Of a stretch of 41,948 nt of DNA, positions 33,483 through 41,948 are shown one piece after another; the first letter of the stretch is position 1; every line of letters starts with the position of its first letter. A program made the position numbers and the translations under genes. This DNA is from Gamarada debralockiae (Eukaryota > Ascomycota > Leotiomycetes > Helotiales > Hyphodiscaceae): NCBI GenBank assembly GCA_002803225.1, contig NXFV01001544.1, forward strand, positions 1 to 41,948. The letters are read 5' to 3'. The notes beneath the pieces are model-generated. The model saw nothing but the letters and a program-made list of their open reading frames with translations, made no database searches and was not told where the DNA came from.

Positions 33483-34736
33483 TGATCTGGATTAACGAAC
33501 AAGAAGATACGCAAAGTGCTATTGGATGAGGCTCTGAGAGAACAAATTCGGATCAAGGCTGTTGCGCTTTCTCATATCAGTGGACCCAGAAGAATTTAAA
33601 CAGTACTGCTTGAGGATTTTAAGCCATGGACGAGGACCTTTACGCTCGAGAACTAACAGCAATAGAGCAGAGATTTTTTGGTCGATACTGAAGTATGATT
33701 ATGGTAAGGGCACACAGGAGATGCCTGGGAAGTTGTCACAATGGATGACTTGGCAGAGCTATTGGCAGACTTTCACGACACCCACACAGCGCTCTACTCG
33801 GCTCCACAGCGGCCGAGAAACCAGAGTCAAGACATTCGAGTCACGCAGATATCTAACAGATCCAATTACGGAATACAATATTTGCTATCCAGTCTTCTGG
33901 GTAGTTTTGAACATAGAAAGCTACCGGTCCAAGAGACAAATATATGCGTTGCTTAGTATGGCCAAAGCTACAGGTCAAATTCGAGTCAATTATTCGGTGA
34001 TGTGGCCAACCTATACAAAGACGTCGCAAGGTGGTGTATTGATCACGAAGGATCTCATATCTTCTCTCAAGTAGAAAGGGGTATGAACCCAGGTTTGACT
34101 CGATTTGCGTTACCATCATAGGCGCCGGACTGGTAATTGCCAGCCACGGACAATTCATTCTCTGGCCACCTCGTCTGAAGCAAGTGGCCTAGCGACTCGA
34201 CTTTGTTCGATAAGTCTCACGCTGACATCCTTTTATTAACTGGATATATTATTGGGACGATCGTAGAAGTTTCAGAAAGTGGTGTTGTAAGTGAGATAGG
34301 AAAGGCGGATACCGGTATAGATCAAATGACAAAGTTTATAAACGTTGCATTCGAAATTGGGACACCTGAGTCGTTTCGGGGGGCGGGTTGGCATGATTCG
34401 ACCTCCACTTCAAACAACCCCAGAACTCCTGTCCATAACACCCACTGGGGTTCATAGTAGACACGTATTGGCGACAAATTAGCCGTTGTACCGGGTGTCC
34501 CATTACCTTTGGCACTTAGCCCAGCAGACAAGAGTGGTGACTGGCGATTGTTAGGATGCTGTGAACTTATCGATCCAACGTCCGACGAGCCTGTCGAACA
34601 TTTTGCGATAAATGGTCCAGGATACCTACCAGTGAGGTATGAGAGAGAAGATTTGGTGAGATTGAGAAGAAGTACAAAATGCGGACCTTTCAGATTCTTT
34701 GCCCAAGATATCAAGAAAAATGTTGCAGAAATTTGA
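33483..34736 (+). pseudogene. HET-domain gene relic
   Basis: Fragments in shifting frames match the HET family. MIWINEQEDTQ near 33483 is a shortened version of the WIDAxCINQxDxxE block. RQIYALLSMAKATGQIRVNYS near 33930-33995 is the DxRD.iYALLG block that follows the domain. It continues as LYKDVARWCIDHEGSHIFSQ in another frame near 34010-34070. A downstream part (34509-34736) resembles the variable C-terminal region, including LALSPADKSGDW. Stops and at least two frame changes separate these blocks. Intact HET proteins trigger incompatibility cell death. The call of the family is good; the exact ends are uncertain. Confidence 0.65.
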
Positions 34737-35206
34737 ATATTAGATAAAAGGGATTCAGTATTCCAAGAAATAAGAATAAAGAACCCAAAGCGCGGGTGTG
34801 TTATCTGCCACGGTCGGACCCTAATCACTCGGGGGAGATAACACGCAGTTGTACTTCGTACACAGCACAGATGTAGTAATAATCTCGTAGCTGTGAATAA
34901 CAGGCTACTTCACAACAAATGTTTGAATTGCACTTATGAAGTTTGAATCATCAAGCAGTGATCCGTGATTCAAAAATCTCTCTCAAGATTCTTTCTTTAT
35001 AAATGTCCTTCGTCCTCAACGACATCTCTTCTTTTCCCAACTATCTAACCAGAATCCTTTACAAAACCATGAAACAATGTCAAAGCCTGGAAGACTAAAC
35101 AAAACTTCAAAGAATCGTTAACGTAATTAACAATGTGTACCATTTACAGACTCAACTTTATCCGTCTCCACTGGATATACCGTAAGGCGTGCTCATCGCT
35201 TGTTAT
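34737..35206. other. Gap before the transporter fragment, no gene seen
   Basis: The stretch is AT-rich with no membrane-protein coding sequence. This matters because the transporter's first seven helices should lie here if the gene were complete. No repeat borders were identified. Confidence 0.45.
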
Positions 35207-35900
35207 ATGGCGGATAGGATGAAAGATCGCACGCTTTGGGTTGGCATCGCTGCGGTTCTGGGGACGATCTTCGGTGCGGTGTTGTATGGCCTCGAGAACA
35301 ATAAATTCGGTGCTTTGATGGCGTTCTATGTGAGTGCATCCCGATCTTGAAAGTTGTTTGCTGATTTGGACAATAGTTCCAACGTGTCTTCGCTGCGACC
35401 TACGTCTTGAACTTCAGCATGGTTTCAGAAAACAGTCTTGGTAGGACGCTAACCAAAGTTTCTCCCAAATACTAGCTAACAAAGCTGAAGGACAAATTAA
35501 GAAAGTCCTCTCCAACGCCATCCTGCTTGTGGGCTCGATAACTGGATCATTGACAGGGCCGCAGATCACGAAGAATGTGAGTCGGCTCGCGGCTGGATGC
35601 TGATCGAGCAATTGAGACTTCGACTGACACAAATAGGACTCATCCTACACCAAAGTCAAGATCGTAATGATGATCTGCCCTGCAATCGTATTCGTCATCC
35701 TATGTGTGATCAGACTCCTGATTATTGCCGAGAACCGAAGACGCTGTCGCTTTGATCGTAGCCAGGAGGCTGCGGTCCCCTACCAGGAGTTTCTTGATTT
35801 GACCGATCATGAGAACCTGCAATTTAGATATGCTATGGTAAGTTAGAAGCAGAATGGGATTGATATTGATGGAATGGTATTTACTGACTTGTTGTAGTGA
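35207..35900 (+). pseudogene. 5'-truncated Dal5/allantoate-permease-type MFS transporter
   Basis: Exons 35207-35329, 35377-35440, 35491-35576, 35637-35837 and a final TGA at 35898-35900 join in phase through introns of 47, 50, 60 and 60 bp, all GT..AG. They encode 158 residues equivalent to the last third of a 12-helix transporter. Features are YMADRMKDRTLWVGIAAVLG, the loop QIKKVLSNAILLVGSITGS, then GPQITKNDSSYTKVKIVMM, a last helix CPAIVFVILCVIRLLIIAENRRR, and the typical C-terminus EFLDLTDHENLQFRYAM. Dal5-type carriers import organic anions such as allantoate, nicotinate or vitamins. The N-terminal helices are missing upstream, so transport is not expected even though every remaining splice site is sound. 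A short-protein function is possible but unsupported. Confidence 0.75.
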
Positions 35901-36131
35901 ATCTGGTATAAGCCGTCTCGGAGTGGTATTTGGAGCAAGGGGGTCGAGCAACGATGAGCGTGGTTGGAGAAAGTAGCATCGAAAGCCCTTCATACTTAAA
36001 ATCTGAAATGAAACATGGAAGTGACTGATGAATAGAGCACAACGCGCCGAAAAGTGATATTGCACGACTGCCAACCCATCCTAGAATGGTATGCTTAGGG
36101 CCGAGTGACTTTTGAATGACTGATCGATTTG

Positions 36132-38190
36132 CTACATCTCTGAATCCGGACTTCTTCCCAATCGTCCATTATCAACAGCCAAAAGCAACAAGTCAAGCCT
36201 CACTATACTCGTCCTCGAGATCTCAAAAGACTTGCTCCTCAACCACAATCATTCGCGATGCTTCGCTGCCACTTCACGCGTGAACGACCTGTCCTGCTCT
36301 GACGGTGCGACAACGCAGAGCAGCACTACGAAGTCTGCGATAGCATTGAACTGCGCTCGTAACCCTATTTGGTTAGTGCAAGACAGTTTCTATGGTCTCT
36401 CAACTCACATGGGAACCAAAAGGATTCAAGATCTAACAGCGTGAGGAATTCCAGTTGAAAGAAGATGCGGCTGGTATACTGCACGGCGTCTTCGTAACAG
36501 TGATCAAATAACGGCGTTCCGAGTGTCGTCTTGAGTAGCTTCCGATGTACGAGAATGTAGCAGTATATAGATGCAATTCGGAGGACGCCGATGCTGCTTC
36601 GCATTCTGAGATCGGACGGCATGCCGTCGTATGAATGAGATTCTAAAGTATCTTTGCACCAGTCGTCCAGTTTCTTTTCGATGACTCCTACCGCGGCAAT
36701 AGCACCTTCGATGTTCGAGCGAAGCTGTGCTGCCTTCCTTACTGTCCTAAATCCAAGTTGTCAACAAAGAAACCGAGCTGGGATGATATATATAACTTAC
36801 GTAAAATCCATAAGAACGTCGTCGAGTATGTACGTCAAAGGTATCAAATGCATAAGGAAAGAATTGCTCATTAGACAGCCCCTACCGGAGTGGTTATTCC
36901 CGATACTGGATTTGGGCCAAGGCACATCAAAGTCCCCCTCTTTGATGAGAACTGGACGCCCCATTGTTGCTCCGAACCATCTCTCTTGTAGGTAGACCAC
37001 CCACCAAAGGAGCTCACGCTGTGACTTCTCTTGCTCAGATATCTGCCACTGATCTGGGTCTAGGTGGAGGCCCGGTGTGCATGCTAGAGAGACGGTCGTC
37101 GTAACAAGTGTCCAATCGAATGGACTGTCGCTGACGAATGGTTTGGACTTTTCACGCTCTATTAGGAGGCAAGCTTGAATTGTGTCACACGAGGGCGCGT
37201 AAAGTTCCCGAGAAATGGATCGCCAGACGGATTACCAAATAGAGTAGGATCAGGGAGCGCCAGGGCAAAGCCGTTCCGTATAATGCAGCATTTAGGGAAG
37301 GCGACGTTGAGCAGGTGGCCGTTGGCTGACAGACAGGGTAGAAAGGGAAGATGAATCTCTCAAATAGGGAGAATAACTTCGTTCTGTATGGTTCCATGTC
37401 GCGAATCAAAGGGTCCTCTCGGTAAGTCTGAGGAATGAGGTTGTCTGCAATAGAATCGGTCACTCGGCGAGGCGTTTCCACGAACAATGTAGACTTTGCC
37501 GGGCCGCTGCTGAACGATTAGAAGCTCCGCAAGCTTGACTGAAAATGGCGCGAGTCATCGAAGGCGTAAAACCTGCGAAGAAACGGATCCATTTCTGATG
37601 AGGGGCCTAAGAGAACTCTGGAGCGATTGGGGAGTTCATCTTGATCAGTATCGATGTGCCGTATTTGAAAGGGTGTTGGGAGACAGTCCTGCCAATGAAC
37701 TGGGTGATTGCGCCGCATCACTCAGCGAAGGATAAGAGGGTGATCCCGAAGGGAGGCCACCATTGAATGCAACATTATCAGGAAGATGATTGAACGCATT
37801 CAGAGTCGATTGCGTCTGGAAGAAATCCCAATCGAAATCAAAAGTCCATCATTGCATCGTCGACGGCCCCAGGACTACGAGCACTGAAGCCGGCTCCGGG
37901 AGTCTGAGGTATGAGGTAGTGAGGATCGTGGCTGGTTAATTGAAGGGCTGGGACAGACAATCCCGTTTCCGTGGTATTCCGTTCTGCGGGTTGTTGTCCA
38001 CGTCGAGAAGGAGACACTTGATCAAAGTACAAGCTCTTGATGCTCGCGTACACTTCTCACACGGTAGAGAGACTTTGACTAAACACCCTCATCCTACAAA
38101 AGTCACATGGTCGATTTTCGCCTCATCCACGATATGGCCTTCCACCGCTGCCTTCATCGAAGAACCCAGCATCTTGCTGGCATCGCTTCG
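36132..38190 (-). pseudogene. Zn2Cys6 transcription factor relic
   Basis: Pieces read from 38190 leftward follow the order of a Zn2Cys6 regulator. First is a zinc cluster split by a frameshift (NRPCDFCRMR, then LPCEKCTRASRACT). A linker at 38053-37838 follows, then the start of the regulatory domain (LFERFIFPFYPV, 37380-37320), then ELLWWVVYLQERWFGATMGRP near 37000. DFDVPWP follows, with an intron after MDFT near 36800. The next part, VLRIASIYCYILVHRKLL, goes on to DLESFWFP before an intron near 36420. The tail is broken by a further frameshift near 36340 and an in-frame TGA near 36255. It converges on the transporter fragment 230 bp away, so the two may once have formed a regulator-permease pair. 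That pairing is inference from position. Confidence 0.75.
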
Positions 38191-38396
38191 GAACAGAAAT
38201 TAGGGAATTATTTCGGGATGCGGAAATGTTTCTAGGGTGCTGGCGGGTCTTACGGTAGAACGGTGAGCTGCAAAAGCAAAAACGATCCTCTTCGTTGAGA
38301 TGATCAAAAGTGGGGAAAGTGAGACACGTTTGCGGTTCGCAGAGCCGGCGCATCGGGCCGACGACAGGCTCATCCGGGAGTAGGATGGACTGAAGT

Positions 38397-40115
38397 TCAA
38401 GATCTCTTGAAAGGATGAGCCTCAGTATTGAAAACCCACTCATCCAAACTGAGCACGTCCGGCGGACTAAAAATCAGGTAAAAGTACTTCAGGGTCTCCG
38501 CTGTCCAGAATGATTCCATGCTATCAGCCTGCGGTGCTGGGACTCGAGTCACATCATTGAGAGCTGCATTTCCATATTCTGTTTTCGTATGTTCTTCGAT
38601 CGCCTCGAACATTTTCCATGCTTCCTCCCTCAGGGTCTCATCGCCCGTGATGCGGTACAGAATGAACAAGGATTCGATGGCTTCAGGCCGGAGGATATAT
38701 CTCTTATCCGGAATATCAAAGAATTCGGGGAAATGCTCTGGGTCCTCGCTATGAGGCTGCTCAACCCAGGCGCATTGGTCTGGATCTGTGCAGGGAGTTA
38801 CGTGAAAGGTCTCGGGCATGATACCGGTTGGCATGGAGTGATATGCCCACAGACATCCATCGACAAGCTTTCGCGCGATTACCAAGTCATCAGGACGGTC
38901 GAAAATCTTGGATCCAATACCCAGCATACCTCCAGCAAAGCATGACAGATGCTGGCCTTGCGGATCAAGCGTACCCGTTGTGCCTGGGATGACATGACGA
39001 TTACCTGATATGAGGATATCGGCGTCAGATTTTGTCATTGGGCGGAAGAAAAGATGTTGCCTTGCAGTATCAATGGCGGAGTCGTAGAGTTCCCAATATT
39101 GTGTAGACCGGCCACCAAGTAAGATATATTCCTTAGGAAGATATTCGTACGCAGAATCTGCCATGGCTCCGATCGAGAAATCCATATTATCTCCGAAGTT
39201 CTCCTCCTTTGGATTCACAACCACCGGCCACATACCGGGTAGAGCCGTCAAGTCCTGTGCCCTGTCGAATCGATCCGTGATACGCTGGATAGCATCATAG
39301 AATTTTGGATCACCAGTAATCTGCGATAATCTCGTGAACTCCAGAGACAGTGACCCGATCTCCGCAACCAGAACCGCGCTATCAGCCTCCTGGGTCTTTC
39401 CATCCCTTGCCCTGTGCCACTTCCACCTCGTAATCGGCATCCTGTTCTCCGTATCAAAGGCCGCATAAAGAAGCTCTCCCAACTCCACCGCCTTCGCCAT
39501 CAACACCCCATTCCCAGGTTCCTCGTGGCCGCACAAATCCCACGCCGCCAACAAGCCCCCAAGATACCTAATCGTCGTCTCAAAGGCATTGATTTCCTCC
39601 TCGTCCGTTTGTGTAAAATCAATAGCCTCAACAGCACCCACTGCTTGCGCAAAATCGACTTTAAGATCCATTATCCATAATGTGTCTAGCGAGTCAATCA
39701 AAGTCGCAGCCCAGCCCCCGAAATGGCTCTGCGAGCCCCCAGATATGGGACGCAGTTCGTCTTTCAGCCATGCGCGGTTTTTATAGCCTTCCCAGGCGCG
39801 TATGTAGGTTGATTTGATCGCGGCGCGTCGGCGGTCGTTCTCTTCGGCAGAGGCTCCAAAGTCTGGAGTGAATTCGTGTTGGATCTTGGGAATAGGGGAC
39901 GCGGCGCCGGTGGGGAGAGGGATGAAGGACGATACGGGGAATTTCTGAGGCCGTTTGGCCCAGTCGAATCGGTTGTCGTGCGCGGGAGGAGGTTTGGTGA
40001 ATTCCGCGAAGGGGTGTTGGGGGACGGGTTTGGATTGTCGAGAACGGTAGAGGAAGAGGATTACTATACAGAGTGTAGTGAAGGCCAATAGATAACGGAA
40101 TCTCCTGAGCAACAT
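38397..40115 (-). CDS. Glycoside hydrolase family 47, class I alpha-1,2-mannosidase
   Basis: The 572-residue product has a short cytosolic N-terminus and a signal anchor (LLAFTTLCIVILFL), typical of type II ER/Golgi mannosidases. The start at 40115 (MLLRRFRYLL) places the anchor at the very N-terminus. The frame also runs up to ATG 40265, and a GTAAGT at 40199 with an acceptor-like TTTGCAAG directly before 40115 suggests a possible 5' intron. GH47 blocks are present in order: HFGGWAATLIDSLDTLWIM, ETTIRYLGGLLAAWDL, VAEIGSLSLEFTRLSQITGD, HLSCFAGGMLGIG, RPEAIESLFILYRITGD, DSMESFWTAETLKYFYLIF and the calcium-site Thr in FNTEAHP. The enzyme trims alpha-1,2-mannose from N-glycans in the secretory pathway. 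No disablement was seen; it looks like a conserved single gene. Confidence 0.93.
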   Translation of the reverse strand: MLLRRFRYLLAFTTLCIVILFLYRSRQSKPVPQHPFAEFTKPPPAHDNRFDWAKRPQKFPVSSFIPLPTGAASPIPKIQHEFTPDFGASAEENDRRRAAIKSTYIRAWEGYKNRAWLKDELRPISGGSQSHFGGWAATLIDSLDTLWIMDLKVDFAQAVGAVEAIDFTQTDEEEINAFETTIRYLGGLLAAWDLCGHEEPGNGVLMAKAVELGELLYAAFDTENRMPITRWKWHRARDGKTQEADSAVLVAEIGSLSLEFTRLSQITGDPKFYDAIQRITDRFDRAQDLTALPGMWPVVVNPKEENFGDNMDFSIGAMADSAYEYLPKEYILLGGRSTQYWELYDSAIDTARQHLFFRPMTKSDADILISGNRHVIPGTTGTLDPQGQHLSCFAGGMLGIGSKIFDRPDDLVIARKLVDGCLWAYHSMPTGIMPETFHVTPCTDPDQCAWVEQPHSEDPEHFPEFFDIPDKRYILRPEAIESLFILYRITGDETLREEAWKMFEAIEEHTKTEYGNAALNDVTRVPAPQADSMESFWTAETLKYFYLIFSPPDVLSLDEWVFNTEAHPFKRS

Positions 40116-40478
40116 CTTGCAAAGTTCACCAACATCAAGTAATCGCCTTGGTTGAGATAGGGAGGGCTTGTGAAGATCTAACGAAGGCGCTTCACTTACC
40201 GCGGCAGTCACGATTGACCACTTAGATTTAAGTAGAGCTTGGAGCGTCCACGTCCTGCTGGGCAATTCACTATACTTACTTAGTAGTGCCGAAAGAAGGA
40301 TTTTGTTCTGTTCTCACAGCTCATGGGGGGCTTTATATGAACTACTTTGTCCCGCAGGAGGAGCAAAAGTACATCGTGTCGCGTCAGGTTTGGCACGGGC
40401 GGCCTCTAAAGTTTACCGACCGAACACGCTACAAATTTGCACGATTGTATTATTATTATTTATTAAGCCTTCCGGCTG

Positions 40479-41948
40479 TCATAACCAATTATTCACAAGT
40501 AAACACCCAGCAAGGACCACAAATATACACCTCCTCAAGTGCGACAGTCCAGAACCCACTCCCATCGCCCCAGATTTCTTCTTAGGGTGCGGTGGTGGGA
40601 GAGTTGCCCCTGCCAAATCCTCAGTGGTAATAGGCGTGCCCCTGGAATACACCACCACGTTCATACCCGGTGCCAAAGAAAGCACATCACCTCCACTTGC
40701 AGTAATCTCCGCTCCAGGACTCAAAGTCTGGGTTCCAATAATGACATCCGACATAGAATTTGTGATGTAAGGAACTATGTTTATCCCAATCGTGAGGTCC
40801 ATTCCAACGGCCCCTGTTGTGACAGGTACGCCGTTTGACAAAACAACCACACCACCGCCGCCAGGCGCCAGAGAGAGGAACTCCTCAGGCTCCCCGCTCA
40901 GAGTTACATGTGCTCCTGGGCTTAGAGTTTGCGATCCGATGACGATTTGTGAGGCGGCGTTGGTGCTGTAGGGGACCAGATTCGTTCCAACGGTGAGCTC
41001 CATTTCAGCTTCGTCCGCTTCAGCATTGGCGGCAAGGACGTATGCCGATGCAGCTGCTCCGATGAGAGTCGTTCCGCTGACGAGGATTTCAGCTCCCCTG
41101 CCAATACCGCTTGCCTGTATATAGGCAGCTGCTGCGGTTCCAGTAAGGGTTGAGTAACCAACAATTATGGTAGGTGGAGGCTTCTGGGTTGTGGTTTGCG
41201 GACTCCCAGTCACGCCTGCCGGAGGTGGAGTAGATGTCGCTGGAGACTGACCACCGGTGTTCAGCGGAGAATTTGGTGAACCACCGCCATTTAAAGTTGC
41301 ACCACCTCCACCAGCCATCGAGCTCGAATCTCCTTGTCCTTGTGAGGGAGAACCCGATCCTCCATCTCCACCCACTGTGGTCGCGCTCGAATCACCTTGA
41401 CCTTGTGAAGTCGAACTCGATCCAGCACCTCCACCCCCTGTACTAGTAGGGATTGCATCACCGCCAGTTCCTTGACTTGGAAAGCCCAATCCTCCACTTC
41501 CACCGACTTTGGTCGAGCTCGAATCACCTTGACCTTGTGAAGTCGAACTCGATCCAGCACCTCCACCTCCTATACTAGTTGGGATTGCATTACCGCCAGT
41601 TCCTTGGCTTGGAAAGCCCAATCCTCCTCCGAAACCACCATGAGATGAAGTGGTCGGGGCAGTACCTCCACCTCCCGTACTAGTTGGGATTGCAACACCG
41701 CCAGTTCCTTGGCTTGGAAAGCCCAATCCTCCGCCAAAACCACCATGAGATGAAGTGGTCGGGGCAGTACCTCCACCTCCCGTACTAGTTGGGATTGCAA
41801 CCCCGCCAGTTCCTTGGCTTGGAAAGCCCAATCCTCCGCCCAAACCACCGTGAGATGAAGTGGTCGGGGCAGTACCTCCACCTCCAGTACTAGCTGGGAT
41901 TGCAACACCGCCAGTTCCTTGGCTTGGAAAGCCCAATCCTCCGCCAAA
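40479..41948 (-). CDS. GPI-anchor-type Gly/Ser-rich repeat surface protein, 5' end outside window
   Basis: The frame is open to the window edge and lacks a start codon, so only the C-terminal 489 or so codons are seen. It begins with tandem repeats rich in Gly, Ser, Thr and Pro (unit core GLGFPSQGTGGVAIPTSTGGGG). Three related beta-type modules follow, with cores such as IVIGSQTLSPGAHVTLSGEP and VIIGTQTLSPGAEITASGGD, each ending LSLAPG. A further pair contains YSTLTGTAAAAYI. The last 25 residues are a hydrophobic tail (CIFVVLAGCLLVNNWL) preceded by small residues, as in GPI signals. The layout fits a cell-wall or surface mannoprotein. The repeat-poor modules recur in many fungal wall-associated proteins of unknown role. 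Confidence 0.8.
   Translation of the reverse strand, partial: FGGGLGFPSQGTGGVAIPASTGGGGTAPTTSSHGGLGGGLGFPSQGTGGVAIPTSTGGGGTAPTTSSHGGFGGGLGFPSQGTGGVAIPTSTGGGGTAPTTSSHGGFGGGLGFPSQGTGGNAIPTSIGGGGAGSSSTSQGQGDSSSTKVGGSGGLGFPSQGTGGDAIPTSTGGGGAGSSSTSQGQGDSSATTVGGDGGSGSPSQGQGDSSSMAGGGGATLNGGGSPNSPLNTGGQSPATSTPPPAGVTGSPQTTTQKPPPTIIVGYSTLTGTAAAAYIQASGIGRGAEILVSGTTLIGAAASAYVLAANAEADEAEMELTVGTNLVPYSTNAASQIVIGSQTLSPGAHVTLSGEPEEFLSLAPGGGGVVVLSNGVPVTTGAVGMDLTIGINIVPYITNSMSDVIIGTQTLSPGAEITASGGDVLSLAPGMNVVVYSRGTPITTEDLAGATLPPPHPKKKSGAMGVGSGLSHLRRCIFVVLAGCLLVNNWL
41611..41948 (-). repeat. 105-bp in-frame tandem repeat array
   Basis: The word GGAAAGCCCAATCCTCC (plus strand) recurs at 41611, 41716, 41821 and 41926, exactly 105 bp apart, so each unit encodes 35 residues. 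The units are nearly identical. A more diverged, 132-bp-spaced version lies to the left (41479). The array continues past the window end, so copy number is unknown. Confidence 0.95.

Noticed and set aside
41570..41947. 125-codon open frame in another frame of the minus strand with repeated WAFQAKELAVLQSQLV units
   Set aside because: It stays open only because the 105-bp unit is a multiple of three. The GPI-type frame has the signal tail and family modules.

Overview
The window reads as nuclear DNA of a filamentous ascomycete (Pezizomycotina). The support is short introns of about 47-85 bp with GT..AG ends, monodirectional genes with long AT-rich gaps, a non-reducing polyketide synthase (NR-PKS), fungal-specific families (HET, Zn2Cys6 regulators, 2EXR, GPI-type repeat protein) and many decayed genes with C-to-T-type lesions. 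A Leotiomycetes-like host is a guess only. No bacterial operon, rRNA, CRISPR array or convincing tRNA was seen.

Left part (1-13.2 kb). An aminoglycoside-phosphotransferase-like kinase (555-1454, -) is followed by a dead NADPH-cytochrome P450 reductase-like gene (about 1795-4563, +). That gene is split by a 1,225-bp hAT-type element (1945-3169) with CAGTG/CACTG ends and an 8-bp target-site duplication. Next are a four-exon bestrophin-like anion channel gene (6068-7723, +), a 2EXR-domain gene (8842-9387, -), and AT-rich relic DNA holding a HET fragment (10.6-10.9 kb) and unrecognised coding-like pieces (11.5-12.3 kb).

Middle (13.2-24.6 kb). A large NR-PKS on the minus strand (SAT-KS-AT-PT-ACP-CMeT) is intact for 2,159 residues. 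Its C-terminal esterase/thioesterase domain is still spliceable and in frame but carries two in-frame TAA codons. No tailoring enzymes flank it. The 2.8 kb upstream holds only a 73-bp tandem duplication and an AT-rich GAATCGAAT array. A two-exon gene with a C-terminal MJ1316/DUF504 domain follows (23684-24626, -).

Right part (25-42 kb). A heavily broken hydantoinase/oxoprolinase-DUF917 gene (25.1-28.3 kb, -) is followed by an intact AIF/FSP1-like FAD oxidoreductase with an apparent GC-AG intron (28854-30105, -) and an intact Zn2Cys6 regulator (30797-32657, -). Then come a HET relic (33.5-34.7 kb, +), a 5'-truncated Dal5-type MFS transporter piece (35.2-35.9 kb, +) and a Zn2Cys6 regulator relic (36.1-38.2 kb, -). 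The window ends with an intact GH47 alpha-1,2-mannosidase (38397-40115, -) and the 3' part of a GPI-type repeat protein whose 105-bp tandem repeats run off the end.

How they fit: bestrophin, GH47, MJ1316, AIF-like and 30.8-32.7 kb regulator genes look like functional single genes. The transporter, hydantoinase and second regulator look like remains of an accessory catabolic set, though that link is inference. The PKS may make a shortened enzyme that lacks its own release domain.
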